The notes: generated by a model from the sequence alone, not told the origin. Counted from the stretch's first letter, positions 10,498-19,255 are shown. The stretch: DNA of 41,838 bases from Microbacterium sp. ACRRU (GCF_022346945.1 NZ_JAKRNI010000025.1:1-41838), one strand, 5' to 3'. Program-made: numbers and translations.

Positions 10498-11688
10498 TTA
10501 CGACGTCGCCTCGGCGTGTCGCGGCTCTGCTCCGGGCATCGCGACGAACACCTCGCCGCCCGAGACCGTCAGGGGCGACTCCTCCGGCGTGACCAGCGCC
10601 GCCCGACCGGGGGCGAGCGTGAGGCTCGCTCCCGAGGCCCCCGTGACCGTCGCCTCGCCCGACACCGAGAGGGCGATCGACAGGCCCGCAAGGTCCACCG
10701 AACCGGACCGGCCGCCCGCAGTGACGTGAGCGAGGGCGAAATCCCGGATGCCGGGGGCGAACATCTCCGCCCCCTCCCCGGCCGCCCGGGCTTCGAGGAC
10801 CGGCGGCGCGGCGGGGCGGAAGTCCACCAGCGCGAGCAGCTCCGCGACGTCGATGTGCTTGGGGGTGAGACCGCCGCGCAGCACGTTGTCGCTCGCGGCC
10901 ATGATCTCCACGCCGAGACCCGCGACGTAGGCGTGCAGGACGCCGGCGGGAACGAAGATCGCTTCGCCGCGCCGGAGGTGGACGAGGTTCATCAGCAGCG
11001 CCACCACGATGCCGGGGTCGGCCGGGTAGGCAGCGGCGAGTGTGCGCGTCTGATCGAGCTCGGCGGCGAACTCCTCGGAGTGCGCGGATGCCGCGGCCTC
11101 GACGATCTGCGCGATCTCCGCGCCCTCGGCCTCGCCGAGCAGCCACGCGATGGTCTCGCGCAGAGCCGCCGCGGGCGAGGCGGCCCCCAGCTTCTCTCGG
11201 AGGGTGCGGACACCCTCGCCGTCCCCGAGGGTGGCGACCAGGCGCCGGGTCGCGTCCACGTCGCGCAGGCCCGCGAGCGCGGTGAACGTCTCACTGAGGG
11301 CGACGATGACCTCGGGCTTGTGGTTGTCGTCCTTGTAATTGCGGTGGCCGGCATCCCGCGGAACGCCCGCGGCCTCCTCCCGCGCGAAGCCTTCGACGGC
11401 CTGCTCCTTCGACGGGTGCACCTGGATCGACAGCGGCGCTCCGGCCGCGAGCAGTTTGAGGAGGTACGGGAGACGGCCGGGAACACCCTCCTGTCCCCCA
11501 TGAGCGCAGAGCCAGTCGTCCAGCGTGAGGTCGGACCCGTCGTGCACCCGGGCGGGGGATCCCGGGTGATCGCCGAACCACACCTCGGCCTCGGGCGAGC
11601 CGGAGGGGGTGCGACCCTCGAGGTCGGCGAGAAGCGTCGCGCTCCCCCAGGCGTAGTCACGAGGCGTGTTCGAGATCTCAACCAGCAC
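10498..11688 (-). CDS. manA: Mannose-6-phosphate isomerase, class I
   Basis: 396-aa zinc enzyme interconverting fructose-6-phosphate and mannose-6-phosphate, the entry to GDP-mannose and mannosylated envelope glycans. Zinc-site residues are visible: Gln89 and His91 in QVHPSKEQA, Glu126 in DDNHKPE, and the later His in FVPAGVLHAYV. Family signature YAWGS is at 12-16. Length is normal. The GTG start at 11688 is favoured because TAGGCT ends exactly 6 nt upstream (leaderless pattern). Divergent from the wall-polysaccharide operon beginning at 11748. Confidence 0.95.
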   Translation of the reverse strand: MLVEISNTPRDYAWGSATLLADLEGRTPSGSPEAEVWFGDHPGSPARVHDGSDLTLDDWLCAHGGQEGVPGRLPYLLKLLAAGAPLSIQVHPSKEQAVEGFAREEAAGVPRDAGHRNYKDDNHKPEVIVALSETFTALAGLRDVDATRRLVATLGDGEGVRTLREKLGAASPAAALRETIAWLLGEAEGAEIAQIVEAAASAHSEEFAAELDQTRTLAAAYPADPGIVVALLMNLVHLRRGEAIFVPAGVLHAYVAGLGVEIMAASDNVLRGGLTPKHIDVAELLALVDFRPAAPPVLEARAAGEGAEMFAPGIRDFALAHVTAGGRSGSVDLAGLSIALSVSGEATVTGASGASLTLAPGRAALVTPEESPLTVSGGEVFVAMPGAEPRHAEATS

Positions 11689-11747
11689 GGCGTCAGCCTA
11701 CCCGGGGCCCCCGGTATCGACGGGGCGAGAGGTAGCCTGATCAGACC
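11689..11747. promoter_or_regulatory. Divergent manA / polysaccharide-operon promoter region
   Basis: 59-bp intergenic region with two opposed -10-like hexamers: TAGGCT (11700 to 11695) 6 nt before the manA GTG, and TAGCCT (11733-11738) 9 nt before the ATG at 11748. Both would yield leaderless or nearly leaderless mRNAs. Confidence 0.55.
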
Positions 11748-13148
11748 ATGGCGATGCACACCACTCACCCGGTCTCGGCGCTGCCGACTCCCCCGCCGCG
11801 GGAGACCACGGGACACCTGCTCCTGCGCGCGTGGTGCGTTTTCGTCCTGTTCCTCGCCCTCGGGGGCGTCGGCGTGATCAACGCGATCGGACTCGCCGCC
11901 ACCGGCGTCGTCGTCGTGGCATCCGCGATCGTCTCCGCCGTGCTGTGGACGATCCTCCGCCCGCCGGTGGCCCTCCGGCGTCTCCCCTGGCTGGCGTTCG
12001 GCTACGTCGCCTGGGCGGGCGCGTCGATCGCGTGGAGCGCGTGGCCCGCGGCATCCGTGCTCACCTGGCTCCTCCTGGCGATCACCACTTTCCAGGGGTT
12101 GTTCATCGGGGCGGTGCTGACGTGGCGCGATGTCGTGGGAGCCGTCGCCTCGGCGGCGAAGTGGGTCGTGGGGCTGTCGCTGCTGTTCGAGCTCGCCGTG
12201 TCGCTCTTCGTCCGCGGACCGCTGCTGCCCGGTTTCGCGGTGCCCGAGGGCCGGATGGACCCCATCGTGTACTGGTCCCGCGACAACCTGTTCGACGGCG
12301 GACGTCTGCAGGGGATCTTCGGCAACGCCAACCTCCTCGGCGCCGCGATGCTCGTCGCGATCATCGTGTTCGCGATCCGCTACGCCGCGAAGGCGCCCCG
12401 ACGCCCGCTGCTGCTCGGCTGGATCGCCGCGGCGGGGTTCCTGTTCGTCCGCGCCGGCTCCGCGACGAGCATCGTCGCCGCCGCCTTCGTCGTGCTCGTG
12501 CTCGCCACGGTGCTGGTCATGCGCACCGCCCGCCGGCCCGGCGAACGCACACGGTGGTACCTGCTCTACGCGGCCGTCGGTCTCGGCGCCGGGGCCGCGC
12601 TGTGGTTCGGACGAGAGACCGTTTTTGGCGCACTCGGTCGCGACAGCGACTTGACCGGCCGCGAGGGCATCTGGGCCGACGTCCTCACCCGCGCCGACCA
12701 GCACCCGATCGTCGGCTGGGGCTACTCGACCCCGTGGATCGCGTCGGAGCCCCTCATCGACGGGTGGATCGTCGACCACGGTCAGACCGTCGTGCAGGCG
12801 CACAGCATGTGGCTCGACACCTACCTCCAGCTCGGCGGCGTCGGCGTGGTGCTGCTTGTCCTGACGATGCTCGCTTACGTGTGGCGGTCGTGGTTCTTCG
12901 CCGTGGATCGTCCGCGCTGGGACCTGCGCGCCGACCGACCGTACTCCCCCCTCACCCTGCTTCCGACGATGATCGGCGGCCTCCTCGTCGTGCAGGGCCT
13001 CACCGAGTCCGCACCTCTTCTTCTGTGGGGGTGGATGTTCGTCGTGCTGTTCGGGGCGAAGATCAAGCAGTCCCCGCTCGTCGGTGTCGGCCCGGCCGAG
13101 CAGAGCATGTCGATCGAGCGCGGCGAGCTGCAGAGATCGGGGTCGTGA
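11748..13148 (+). CDS. O-antigen ligase/polymerase-like membrane protein 1
   Basis: 466-aa multispanning protein of the WaaL/Wzy superfamily. About 11 hydrophobic segments surround the long extracytoplasmic loop. Signature pieces are GIFGNANLLG, LTGREGIWADVL with the conserved Arg, the GWGYSTPW segment, and QAHSMWLDTYLQLGGVG, which keeps the conserved loop His (AHS in place of the usual AHN). It should polymerise lipid-linked repeats or transfer a glycan to its final acceptor outside the membrane. First gene of an operon with a paralogue and two galactofuranosyltransferases; it ends in a GTGA overlap with the paralogue. Confidence 0.9.
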   Translation: MAMHTTHPVSALPTPPPRETTGHLLLRAWCVFVLFLALGGVGVINAIGLAATGVVVVASAIVSAVLWTILRPPVALRRLPWLAFGYVAWAGASIAWSAWPAASVLTWLLLAITTFQGLFIGAVLTWRDVVGAVASAAKWVVGLSLLFELAVSLFVRGPLLPGFAVPEGRMDPIVYWSRDNLFDGGRLQGIFGNANLLGAAMLVAIIVFAIRYAAKAPRRPLLLGWIAAAGFLFVRAGSATSIVAAAFVVLVLATVLVMRTARRPGERTRWYLLYAAVGLGAGAALWFGRETVFGALGRDSDLTGREGIWADVLTRADQHPIVGWGYSTPWIASEPLIDGWIVDHGQTVVQAHSMWLDTYLQLGGVGVVLLVLTMLAYVWRSWFFAVDRPRWDLRADRPYSPLTLLPTMIGGLLVVQGLTESAPLLLWGWMFVVLFGAKIKQSPLVGVGPAEQSMSIERGELQRSGS

Positions 13149-14488
13149 GCCCGGCCTGGCGCGCGGAACGACCCGACGTCGGGGCGTTTCTGGCTTCCGC
13201 CGACCTGGCTCGGGCGTTCACCATCGCTTCGTTCGCCGCCGTCTTCGGCGCGTCCGCAATCCGTGGACTGGCCGGCGACGTCGCGTACGCGACCATTCTG
13301 ATCGGGCTCGCCGTCCTGGGTGGCGCCGTCCTGGTGGCCCGGAGGCAGGAGTTCGAGGTGCTCCACCTGGCACCCACGACTCTGGCGGTGTTCGCGGCCT
13401 GGGCGGGCGCCAGTGTCCTGTGGAGCACGGACGCTCTCCTCACCGTCGCGGGCTGGGCTGCACTCGTCGTGGTGTCGATCCTCGGGATCGTCATCGGACA
13501 CGTGCGGGACGCCCACCAGAGCGTGCGGGCGCTGGGAGACGTCTTGCGCTGGCTCCTCGCCGCCTCGCTCGTGCTCGAAGTGCTCAGCGGCATCCTGTGG
13601 GACACCCCGATCCCGTTCCTCGGCATCCGCGGCGACATCGACGAGCTCGGACCGGTGCAGGGACTGTTCGGCAGCCGGAACGACCTCGGTGTCGTGACGG
13701 TCATCGCGCTGCTGACGTTCCTCGTCGAGTGGCGCACCCGGTCGGTGAGCCCGGGCACGGCGGCGGGGTCGGTGATCCTCGCGGCTCTGCTGGCCGTGCT
13801 GAGCGGTTCGCCGACGATCATCGTCGTCGCGGTGACCACCGCGGTCGCCGCCGTCGCTCTCGCGCTGATCCGCGCCCTTCCCCCGCGGCGGCGGCGTGCC
13901 GCGCAGCTCTCGCTCGGCGGCGCGGTCATCGCCCTCCTGGCTCTCGCGTGGGCGCAGCGCTCCGCGATCGCCGGCGCCCTCGACGGCCGGGCCGACCTGT
14001 CACTCCGTACCGACCTGTGGGGCGAGATCCTGCGGTTCTCCGACTACCGGCCGGTGGCCGGCTTCGGTTGGTTCGGACCGTGGGCGCCACGGGAGGCACC
14101 GTTCAGCGCGGTCAACTTCATCCTCGGCCAGGACCACGCGTCCGCGCTCAACGCGTACCTCGATGTCCTCCTCCAGCTCGGCTGGGCGGGGCTGCTGGTC
14201 TTCCTGGTGCTGTGCGCGCTCGCGCTGGCCCGCGCGTGGCTCGTCGCGGGGGAACGGCGTTCCGTGGTGCACACGTGGGCGCCGTTGACGCTCGTCGCCC
14301 TCCTCACGGTCTCGCTCTTCGAGAGCTCGGTGCTGTCGGGATCGGGCCTGCTGCTGCTCGTCCTGTGCGCCGTCCGCGCGGGCCAGTCGAGGTCATGGCG
14401 TGAGCGGTTGGACAGGCGCGCGGACCCGCGCTCGGGACTCCCCGCGGATGCCACCGACACTCAGGGCGGCCCCGAGAGCGCCGGGTAG
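13145..14488 (+). CDS. O-antigen ligase/polymerase-like membrane protein 2
   Basis: 447-aa paralogue of the preceding protein, translated from GTG at 13145 in a GTGA overlap. It shares GLFGSRNDLGVV, LSLRTDLWGEIL, GFGWFGPW and ALNAYLDVLLQLGWAG. The residue aligned with the conserved His of the loop motif appears to be Leu (SALNAYLD), although another His lies four residues earlier (DHASAL). It may therefore differ in activity or specificity, or depend on protein 1. The frame stays open upstream to 11831 but there it is out-of-frame sequence over protein 1, so the coupled GTG is the supported start. Confidence 0.88.
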   Translation: MSPAWRAERPDVGAFLASADLARAFTIASFAAVFGASAIRGLAGDVAYATILIGLAVLGGAVLVARRQEFEVLHLAPTTLAVFAAWAGASVLWSTDALLTVAGWAALVVVSILGIVIGHVRDAHQSVRALGDVLRWLLAASLVLEVLSGILWDTPIPFLGIRGDIDELGPVQGLFGSRNDLGVVTVIALLTFLVEWRTRSVSPGTAAGSVILAALLAVLSGSPTIIVVAVTTAVAAVALALIRALPPRRRRAAQLSLGGAVIALLALAWAQRSAIAGALDGRADLSLRTDLWGEILRFSDYRPVAGFGWFGPWAPREAPFSAVNFILGQDHASALNAYLDVLLQLGWAGLLVFLVLCALALARAWLVAGERRSVVHTWAPLTLVALLTVSLFESSVLSGSGLLLLVLCAVRAGQSRSWRERLDRRADPRSGLPADATDTQGGPESAG

Positions 14489-14491
14489 ACT
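14486..14491 (+). promoter_or_regulatory. Possible internal -10 before glfT2
   Basis: TAGACT overlapping the TAG stop of the preceding gene. It would start a transcript near 14498 with a leader of about 40 nt and a GAAAGA element before the glfT2 GTG. No clear -35. Confidence 0.3.
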
Positions 14492-14537
14492 TCGGGCTGG
14501 CCGCCACGGCCCGCGCCTTTCGACGAAAGATCTCTTC

Positions 14538-16448
14538 GTGACGTACACCCTCCAGAACGCCGTGCTCCCGCTGGACCGCGATCCCGATCTGCTCCCCCTG
14601 TACGTCGACCCCGAGACGTGGTCGACGATCGACGAAGAACCCGTGCGGGTCACCAACGTCGCGCAGCTGAGCAACGTGCTCGACCGCCACCGAGCACGCA
14701 TCGTCGCCGGGCGCCGCGTCTCGTTCGGCACGTACTTCAACGCGTTCCCCGCCGCCTACTGGCAGCACTGGACCGCCGTGCGCGATGTCCGTCTGACCGT
14801 GCGCACCTCCGGGGATGCCACGATCCTGGTGTACCGCTCCAACGGCGGCGGCACCAAGCAGCGCATCGAGACGCGCGAGGTGCGCGGGGATGCGACCAGC
14901 TCCTTCGACCTCGTCCTCGACCAGTACAGCGACGGCGGCTGGATCTGGTTCGATGTCGCCGCGGACCGCACCGATGCGATGTTCGAGGGCGCGGAATGGA
15001 CCACTGAGCAGGAGCCGGTGCGTCCCGGCAAGGCGAGCATCGGCATCACCACGTACAACAAACCCGACTACTGCGTGAGCACACTGACGGCCCTCGCCGA
15101 CGCGCCCGACGTGCTCGACGTGGTCGACCGCGTGTTCCTGATCGATCAGGGCACCGACCTCGTGGCCGATCAGCAGGGCTACCCGGCGGTCGCCGAGCGC
15201 CTGGGTGACACCCTGCAGATCATCCGCCAGCCGAATCTCGGCGGTTCGGGCGGTTTCGCCCGGGCCATGGTCGAGACCCTCGAGCGCCCCGACAGCGACT
15301 TCGTCCAGCTCCTCGACGACGACGTGCGCATCGAGCCGGAGTCCATCCGACGCTCGGTCGTCTTCGGCCGCTACGCGTCCGTCCCGACGATCGTCGGCGC
15401 GCACATGTTCGACCTGCTCGACCGCCCGAAGCTCCACGCGTGGGCCGAGGTGGTCGACGACGCCCCCTTCATGTGGCGCGCCCTCTTCCAGGAGCGCCTG
15501 CCGCACGACTTCAGCGTTGCCAACCTCCGCCAGACACCGATGCTGCACATGCGCCTGGACGCCGATTACAACGGCTGGTGGATGTGCCTCATCCCGACCA
15601 GCATCCTCCGCGAGATCGGCCTCTCGCTGCCCGCGTTCATCAAGTGGGACGACGCCGAGTTCTGCGTCCGGGCCCGGGATGCCGGCTACCCGACCGTCTC
15701 GATGCCCGGCGTCGCACTGTGGCACGTGTCGTGGGTCGGCAAGGACGACTCGATCGACTGGCAGGCGTACTTCCACGCTCGCAATCGCATCGTCGCGGCG
15801 CTGCTGCACTCGCGCACACCGCTGGGCGGAACGCTCATCCGGCACAGTCGCCGCGTCGACCTGAAGCACCTGATGATGATGCAGTACTACCCGGTGGAAT
15901 TGCGGCACCGGGCCCTCCGCGACGTCCTCTCGGGTCCCGCGCACATGCGGCAGACACTGGACCGGGCGATGCCGGAGGCGAGGATGATCGCGCAGAAGCA
16001 CCCCGAGACCCGCATCCACAAGGATTCCGGAGTCCCGCTGCGCTCGCGACTCGGGCGCCAGGTGTTCAAACGCCTCAAGCGGAACCAGTTCGACAGCCCC
16101 ACCGGTCTGGCGCTGCGGACGTTCACCGCCCGCACTCTCCTGTCGCACTGGTTCCACACGCCGCGCCCCGAGAACATCGCCCAGCCCGAGGTCGAGTTCG
16201 GCAAGGGCGACGCCCACTGGTGGCGCGTCCCGCTGTACGACAGTGCGCTGGTCAGCGCCGCCGACGGCTCGGGCAAGAACGTCTACACCCGCAACCGTGC
16301 GCTCTTCCGCCGCATGCTGGTCGACAGCGTCCGCCTGCACCGGCGTCTGCAGAAGGAGTGGCCCACCCTTTCGCGCCAGTACCGCGAAGCCCTGCCCGAC
16401 CTGGCATCCGAGGCGCAGTGGCGCAAGACGTTCGAGGAGAGTGCGTGA
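14538..16448 (+). CDS. glfT2: Galactofuranosyltransferase GlfT2-like
   Basis: 636-aa enzyme, practically the length of mycobacterial GlfT2 (637 aa), the processive UDP-Galf transferase that builds cell-wall galactan. An N-terminal beta-rich domain (1-160) is followed by a GT-A domain: ASIGITTYNK (166-175), NLGGSGGF (233-240), the metal motif Asp260-Asp261-Asp262, KWDDAEF with Asp371/Asp372 matching the catalytic base, and ALWHVSW with His396 matching the third metal ligand of GlfT2. The helical C-terminus follows to 636. The GTG start at 14538 matches the family N-terminus; the frame is open further upstream only over the preceding gene. GTGA overlap with glfT1 downstream. The mycobacterial substrate and linkage are inferred by homology. 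Confidence 0.93.
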   Translation: MTYTLQNAVLPLDRDPDLLPLYVDPETWSTIDEEPVRVTNVAQLSNVLDRHRARIVAGRRVSFGTYFNAFPAAYWQHWTAVRDVRLTVRTSGDATILVYRSNGGGTKQRIETREVRGDATSSFDLVLDQYSDGGWIWFDVAADRTDAMFEGAEWTTEQEPVRPGKASIGITTYNKPDYCVSTLTALADAPDVLDVVDRVFLIDQGTDLVADQQGYPAVAERLGDTLQIIRQPNLGGSGGFARAMVETLERPDSDFVQLLDDDVRIEPESIRRSVVFGRYASVPTIVGAHMFDLLDRPKLHAWAEVVDDAPFMWRALFQERLPHDFSVANLRQTPMLHMRLDADYNGWWMCLIPTSILREIGLSLPAFIKWDDAEFCVRARDAGYPTVSMPGVALWHVSWVGKDDSIDWQAYFHARNRIVAALLHSRTPLGGTLIRHSRRVDLKHLMMMQYYPVELRHRALRDVLSGPAHMRQTLDRAMPEARMIAQKHPETRIHKDSGVPLRSRLGRQVFKRLKRNQFDSPTGLALRTFTARTLLSHWFHTPRPENIAQPEVEFGKGDAHWWRVPLYDSALVSAADGSGKNVYTRNRALFRRMLVDSVRLHRRLQKEWPTLSRQYREALPDLASEAQWRKTFEESA

Positions 16449-17416
16449 GCATGGCCTCCTTCGATCCGGGTACGGCGACCATCGTCGTCGTCACCTACAA
16501 CCGCACTCCCCTGCTCACGCGCCTGCTGCAGAGCATCGAGCGGATGTCCCCCGCGCCGGGTCACCTCGTGATCGTCGACAACGCCTCGACGGATGACACC
16601 ACCGAGGTCGTCGAGTCGTTCCGCGACCGGCTGCCCACCGAGCTCGTGTACCGCCGTCTCGAGACGAACACGGGCGGATCCGGGGGGTTCAGCGAGGGCA
16701 TGCGTGTGGCCTACGAGCTGGGTTCGGAGTGGATCTGGCTCATGGACGACGACGTCGAGGTCGTCCCCGATGGCCTGGACCGGATGGGCCGATGGGCTCC
16801 GCGGTTCCGCAGCATCCAGGGACGCCGCTACGACTACGACGGCAGCGAGTTCTACTGGCAGTACCGCGTGGCGGAATCGATGGCGATCCCGATCCCCTTC
16901 GCACCGGCCGGTTTCGATTCCTCGGGGTTCAAGCCGATGAACTCGGGATGCTTCGAGGGCATGTTCATCCACCGCGATGTCGTGGCGAGGATCGGCCTCC
17001 CCGACCCGCGCTTCTTCATCTACTGGGACGACCAGCTGTACGGGTGGCTCGCGTCACGCGTCACCGAGTCGGTCATCGTCGACGAGTTCGTGCTGCGCCG
17101 CACCCGCGAGATCAAGCAGTGGGACATGGGCATCCGCCACATGAACGCCTCCAGCGACGCCTACCGGTACTACATCATGCGCAACCGCGCCTACCTGGCG
17201 AAGTACTACCGCGAGCTCGGCGTCTATCGCGCGCTCCCGTTCGCCACGGGCACGGCGCTGACCTTCGTCAAGGAACTCATCCGCCTCGTCGTGGTCGAGC
17301 GCAAGGTCCGCGGAACGAACCACCTGTTCCGCGGGCTGCGGGACGGGCGGAAGATCTCGCGCGACGCCTCGTGGCGACCGATGCCTCCGCTGGAGCCCGC
17401 TCAGCCGGTCGCGTAG
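16445..17416 (+). CDS. glfT1: Galactofuranosyltransferase GlfT1-like (GT2)
   Basis: 323-aa GT2 enzyme: ATIVVVTYNR near the N-terminus, VDNASTDDT, NTGGSGGFSEG, the metal motif Asp101-Asp102-Asp103 in WLMDDDVEV, and a YWDDQLYGW segment like the WDD of GlfT2. Mycobacterial GlfT1 (about 300 aa) adds the first Galf residues to the rhamnosyl linker before GlfT2 elongates; translational coupling with glfT2 supports that role here. Starts are GTG 16445 (GTGA overlap, chosen) or ATG 16451. Its last codons and stop lie in a 19-bp direct repeat whose other copy contains the end of the convergent wzt gene. Confidence 0.87.
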   Translation: MSMASFDPGTATIVVVTYNRTPLLTRLLQSIERMSPAPGHLVIVDNASTDDTTEVVESFRDRLPTELVYRRLETNTGGSGGFSEGMRVAYELGSEWIWLMDDDVEVVPDGLDRMGRWAPRFRSIQGRRYDYDGSEFYWQYRVAESMAIPIPFAPAGFDSSGFKPMNSGCFEGMFIHRDVVARIGLPDPRFFIYWDDQLYGWLASRVTESVIVDEFVLRRTREIKQWDMGIRHMNASSDAYRYYIMRNRAYLAKYYRELGVYRALPFATGTALTFVKELIRLVVVERKVRGTNHLFRGLRDGRKISRDASWRPMPPLEPAQPVA

Positions 17417-17417
17417 T
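17399..17417. repeat. 19-bp direct repeat, left copy
   Basis: GCTCAGCCGGTCGCGTAGT, identical to 18513-18531, same orientation, unit length 1,114 bp. This copy encodes the last residues of GlfT1 (AQPVA) and its TAG stop. The two copies bracket the DUF616-type gene. Confidence 0.95.
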
Positions 17418-17430
17418 TGCGTGACGGACC

Positions 17431-18456
17431 TCAGCCGTCGACACTCCGCACGCCGAAACGTCGAGCGAGTCGGCTGACGCGTCCCTCGTGCGCCTCGAGA
17501 TGACGCACCCGCTCGGAAGCCAGCACCGCCTCGCGTGTCTTGGCGTCCAGTCGCTGCTCGAGGCGCACCCTCTCCTGGTACCCCTGTTCGATCTGCAGCT
17601 TGAGGCTCGCGACCGTCTCCTCGAATTCCCGCAGACGATCGGGTTGCAGCGCGTGGACCTCGCCTTCGAGCTCGGACACGCGTCGGCGCGCCCGTTGGAG
17701 CTCAGCGAGGATGGGACCCGCGGGCACATAGGGAGCCTTCCCCTGTGCGATCCGACGCTTGTCGGTGACGGGCCACTCGTGGAAGCGCGACGAGAAATTG
17801 TCGATGTCAATCCCGCGGTAGTTCACGGTGTCGTCGAGCGCGACCATGACAGACAGCTGATCGCGCCGAGAGTAACGCAGGACATGATCGGCCCACACCC
17901 GCATCGCGCGCGAAACCGCATCGGTGCGCCGCCGGAGGAGGATGGCCGTCCAGTGCGGACGCGCGGACAGCACGTCCGGAGACCTCTCGGCGTAATCCGC
18001 GAGTTGCTCGTACACACGGGCGCGATCGTCGTAGTTCAGTCGGATGACCTCGTCGAACTCATCGATCAGATGATCGCGGTAGCTGTGCAGAGGAAGCGCG
18101 AGATCGACCCCGTCGGGGAGCCACTCCGCGACGAGAACCTCGGGAGTCTCTCGCAATCGGACGGAGGCGTCGATGTACACGCTGACGTCGAAGGGGACAT
18201 CCGCCTGGGGGCCCAGGATCTTGTGAAGCCGGGCGCTGCGGACGGGGTCCGCGGCGAACCGGGGTTCGACGAGGCGGACCTCCCAGCTGTCGCTGGTCAG
18301 CTCCGGATCGTCCGTGAAGCAGATGAAGCGCGCGTCGCTGCGCGCCGAGACGGGTTGGTCCAGCAGTGCGTCGTACTGCCCGAAGATCGCGGTGTAGACG
18401 CAGATCCGCGGAGCGTCGGACGGGCGGTTCTCGGCTCGGGCGGGGTCGGGTGCCAT
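17431..18456 (-). CDS. DUF616-like (TOD1/MUCI70) glycosyltransferase-type protein with coiled-coil tail
   Basis: 341-aa protein. The N-terminal 220 residues resemble the TOD1/MUCI70 (DUF616) fold: ICVYTAIFGQYDALLDQPV, ARFICFTDDPEL, DVSVYIDASVRL (an acidic Dx(A)S motif) and LDDTVNYRGIDIDNF. Residues about 250-320 are heptad-patterned and charged (RRRVSELEGEVHALQPDRL and on), a probable coiled coil for oligomerisation or tethering. Donor and acceptor are unknown. TACCGT lies 6 nt before the ATG at 18456. A sampled line has about 62% G+C, lower than surrounding genes, and the gene is bracketed by an exact 19-bp direct repeat, both pointing to later insertion between glfT1 and wzt. Confidence 0.8.
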   Translation of the reverse strand: MAPDPARAENRPSDAPRICVYTAIFGQYDALLDQPVSARSDARFICFTDDPELTSDSWEVRLVEPRFAADPVRSARLHKILGPQADVPFDVSVYIDASVRLRETPEVLVAEWLPDGVDLALPLHSYRDHLIDEFDEVIRLNYDDRARVYEQLADYAERSPDVLSARPHWTAILLRRRTDAVSRAMRVWADHVLRYSRRDQLSVMVALDDTVNYRGIDIDNFSSRFHEWPVTDKRRIAQGKAPYVPAGPILAELQRARRRVSELEGEVHALQPDRLREFEETVASLKLQIEQGYQERVRLEQRLDAKTREAVLASERVRHLEAHEGRVSRLARRFGVRSVDG

Positions 18457-18462
18457 CCCGCC

Positions 18463-18468
18463 ACGGTA
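18463..18468 (-). promoter_or_regulatory. Leaderless-type -10 for the DUF616-like gene
   Basis: Minus-strand TACCGT followed by 6 nt and the ATG at 18456; GGCGGG between them might instead act as a close ribosome binding site. Confidence 0.4.
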
Positions 18469-18512
18469 TCGGAATACCGGGTGAACAAAGTGCGGACTGG
18501 GGGTTATCCGAT

Positions 18513-18531
18513 GCTCAGCCGGTCGCGTAGT
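18513..18531. repeat. 19-bp direct repeat, right copy
   Basis: Identical to 17399-17417. On the minus strand this copy encodes the last residues of Wzt (DYATG) and its TGA stop. Joining the two copies by recombination would remove the DUF616-like gene and leave glfT1 and wzt as intact convergent genes overlapping at their 3' ends. Confidence 0.95.
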
Positions 18532-19255
18532 CGGCGTTGTAGAGGTCGAGCACGTCCGCGATCGGAGCATCGAGCTTCAGCGCGCCGCCGTCCAGGTACA
18601 GGCCCCGCGAGCAGAACCGCCGCAGGTCCTTCTCGTTGTGGCTGACGAAGAACAGCGTGCGCCCGTCGGCGAGCAGCTCGTCGATGCGGCGATAGCACTT
18701 CTCCCGGAACGCGCGGTCCCCCACGGCGAGCACCTCGTCGACGAGAAGGATCGGTTCGTCCAGCTGCGAGACGACCGAGAACGCGAGGCGCACCTTCATG
18801 CCGTTGGAGAGGTGCTTGTACGGGGTGTCGACGAAATCACCGATCTCGGCGAAGGCGATCATCTCGTCGAATCGTCGCGAGACCTCGGCGCGCGGCATCC
18901 CGTGCAGTCCCGCAGTGAGGCGCACGTTCTCACGGACCGTGAGGTCGCCGACGAACCCTCCAGTGATCTCGATGAGCGGCGCGACACCGCCGTGGACCCG
19001 GACCCCGCCCTCATCGGGTAGCAGAACACCCGCGACGAGCTTGAGAAGCGTCGACTTGCCCTGACCGTTGCGCCCCACGACGCCGATCGCCTCGCCCGGA
19101 CGCACCGAGAACGACACGTGCCGCAGCGCCCAGAACTCGTCCGGGCGGGTGCGGCGGGCCGCTCCGCCGAACAGGTCCTTGAACGAGCGACCTCCCCGGC
19201 GGTTCCGTCGGAAACGGACGCCGAGGTCGGTCACCTCGATCGCGGGGCGCTCCAT
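18515..19255 (-). CDS. wzt: ABC polysaccharide exporter, ATPase (no C-terminal binding domain)
   Basis: 246-aa ATPase of the Wzt/TagH/RfbE family. Walker A is GRNGQGKST (61-69), the signature is LSNGMKVRL (149-157) in the subfamily form LSxGM, and Walker B with the following glutamate and VLAVGD are at 169-180. The protein ends soon after the H-loop (VSHNEKDL), so the C-terminal carbohydrate-recognition domain of long Wzt proteins is missing, as in the mycobacterial galactan exporter ATPase (Rv3781). Start ATG 19255 overlaps the permease stop by one base (TGATG). It should power export of the lipid-linked galactan made by GlfT1/GlfT2. Confidence 0.93.
   Translation of the reverse strand: MERPAIEVTDLGVRFRRNRRGGRSFKDLFGGAARRTRPDEFWALRHVSFSVRPGEAIGVVGRNGQGKSTLLKLVAGVLLPDEGGVRVHGGVAPLIEITGGFVGDLTVRENVRLTAGLHGMPRAEVSRRFDEMIAFAEIGDFVDTPYKHLSNGMKVRLAFSVVSQLDEPILLVDEVLAVGDRAFREKCYRRIDELLADGRTLFFVSHNEKDLRRFCSRGLYLDGGALKLDAPIADVLDLYNADYATG

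Noticed and set aside
10992..12803. Long minus-strand open frame crossing manA and the first wzy-like gene
   Set aside because: It overlaps two well-supported genes in other frames, has no family features and is full of low-complexity charged residues.
11831..13144. N-terminal extension of the second O-antigen ligase-like protein
   Set aside because: This part lies out of frame across the first paralogue; alignment of the two paralogues and the GTGA overlap place the start at 13145.
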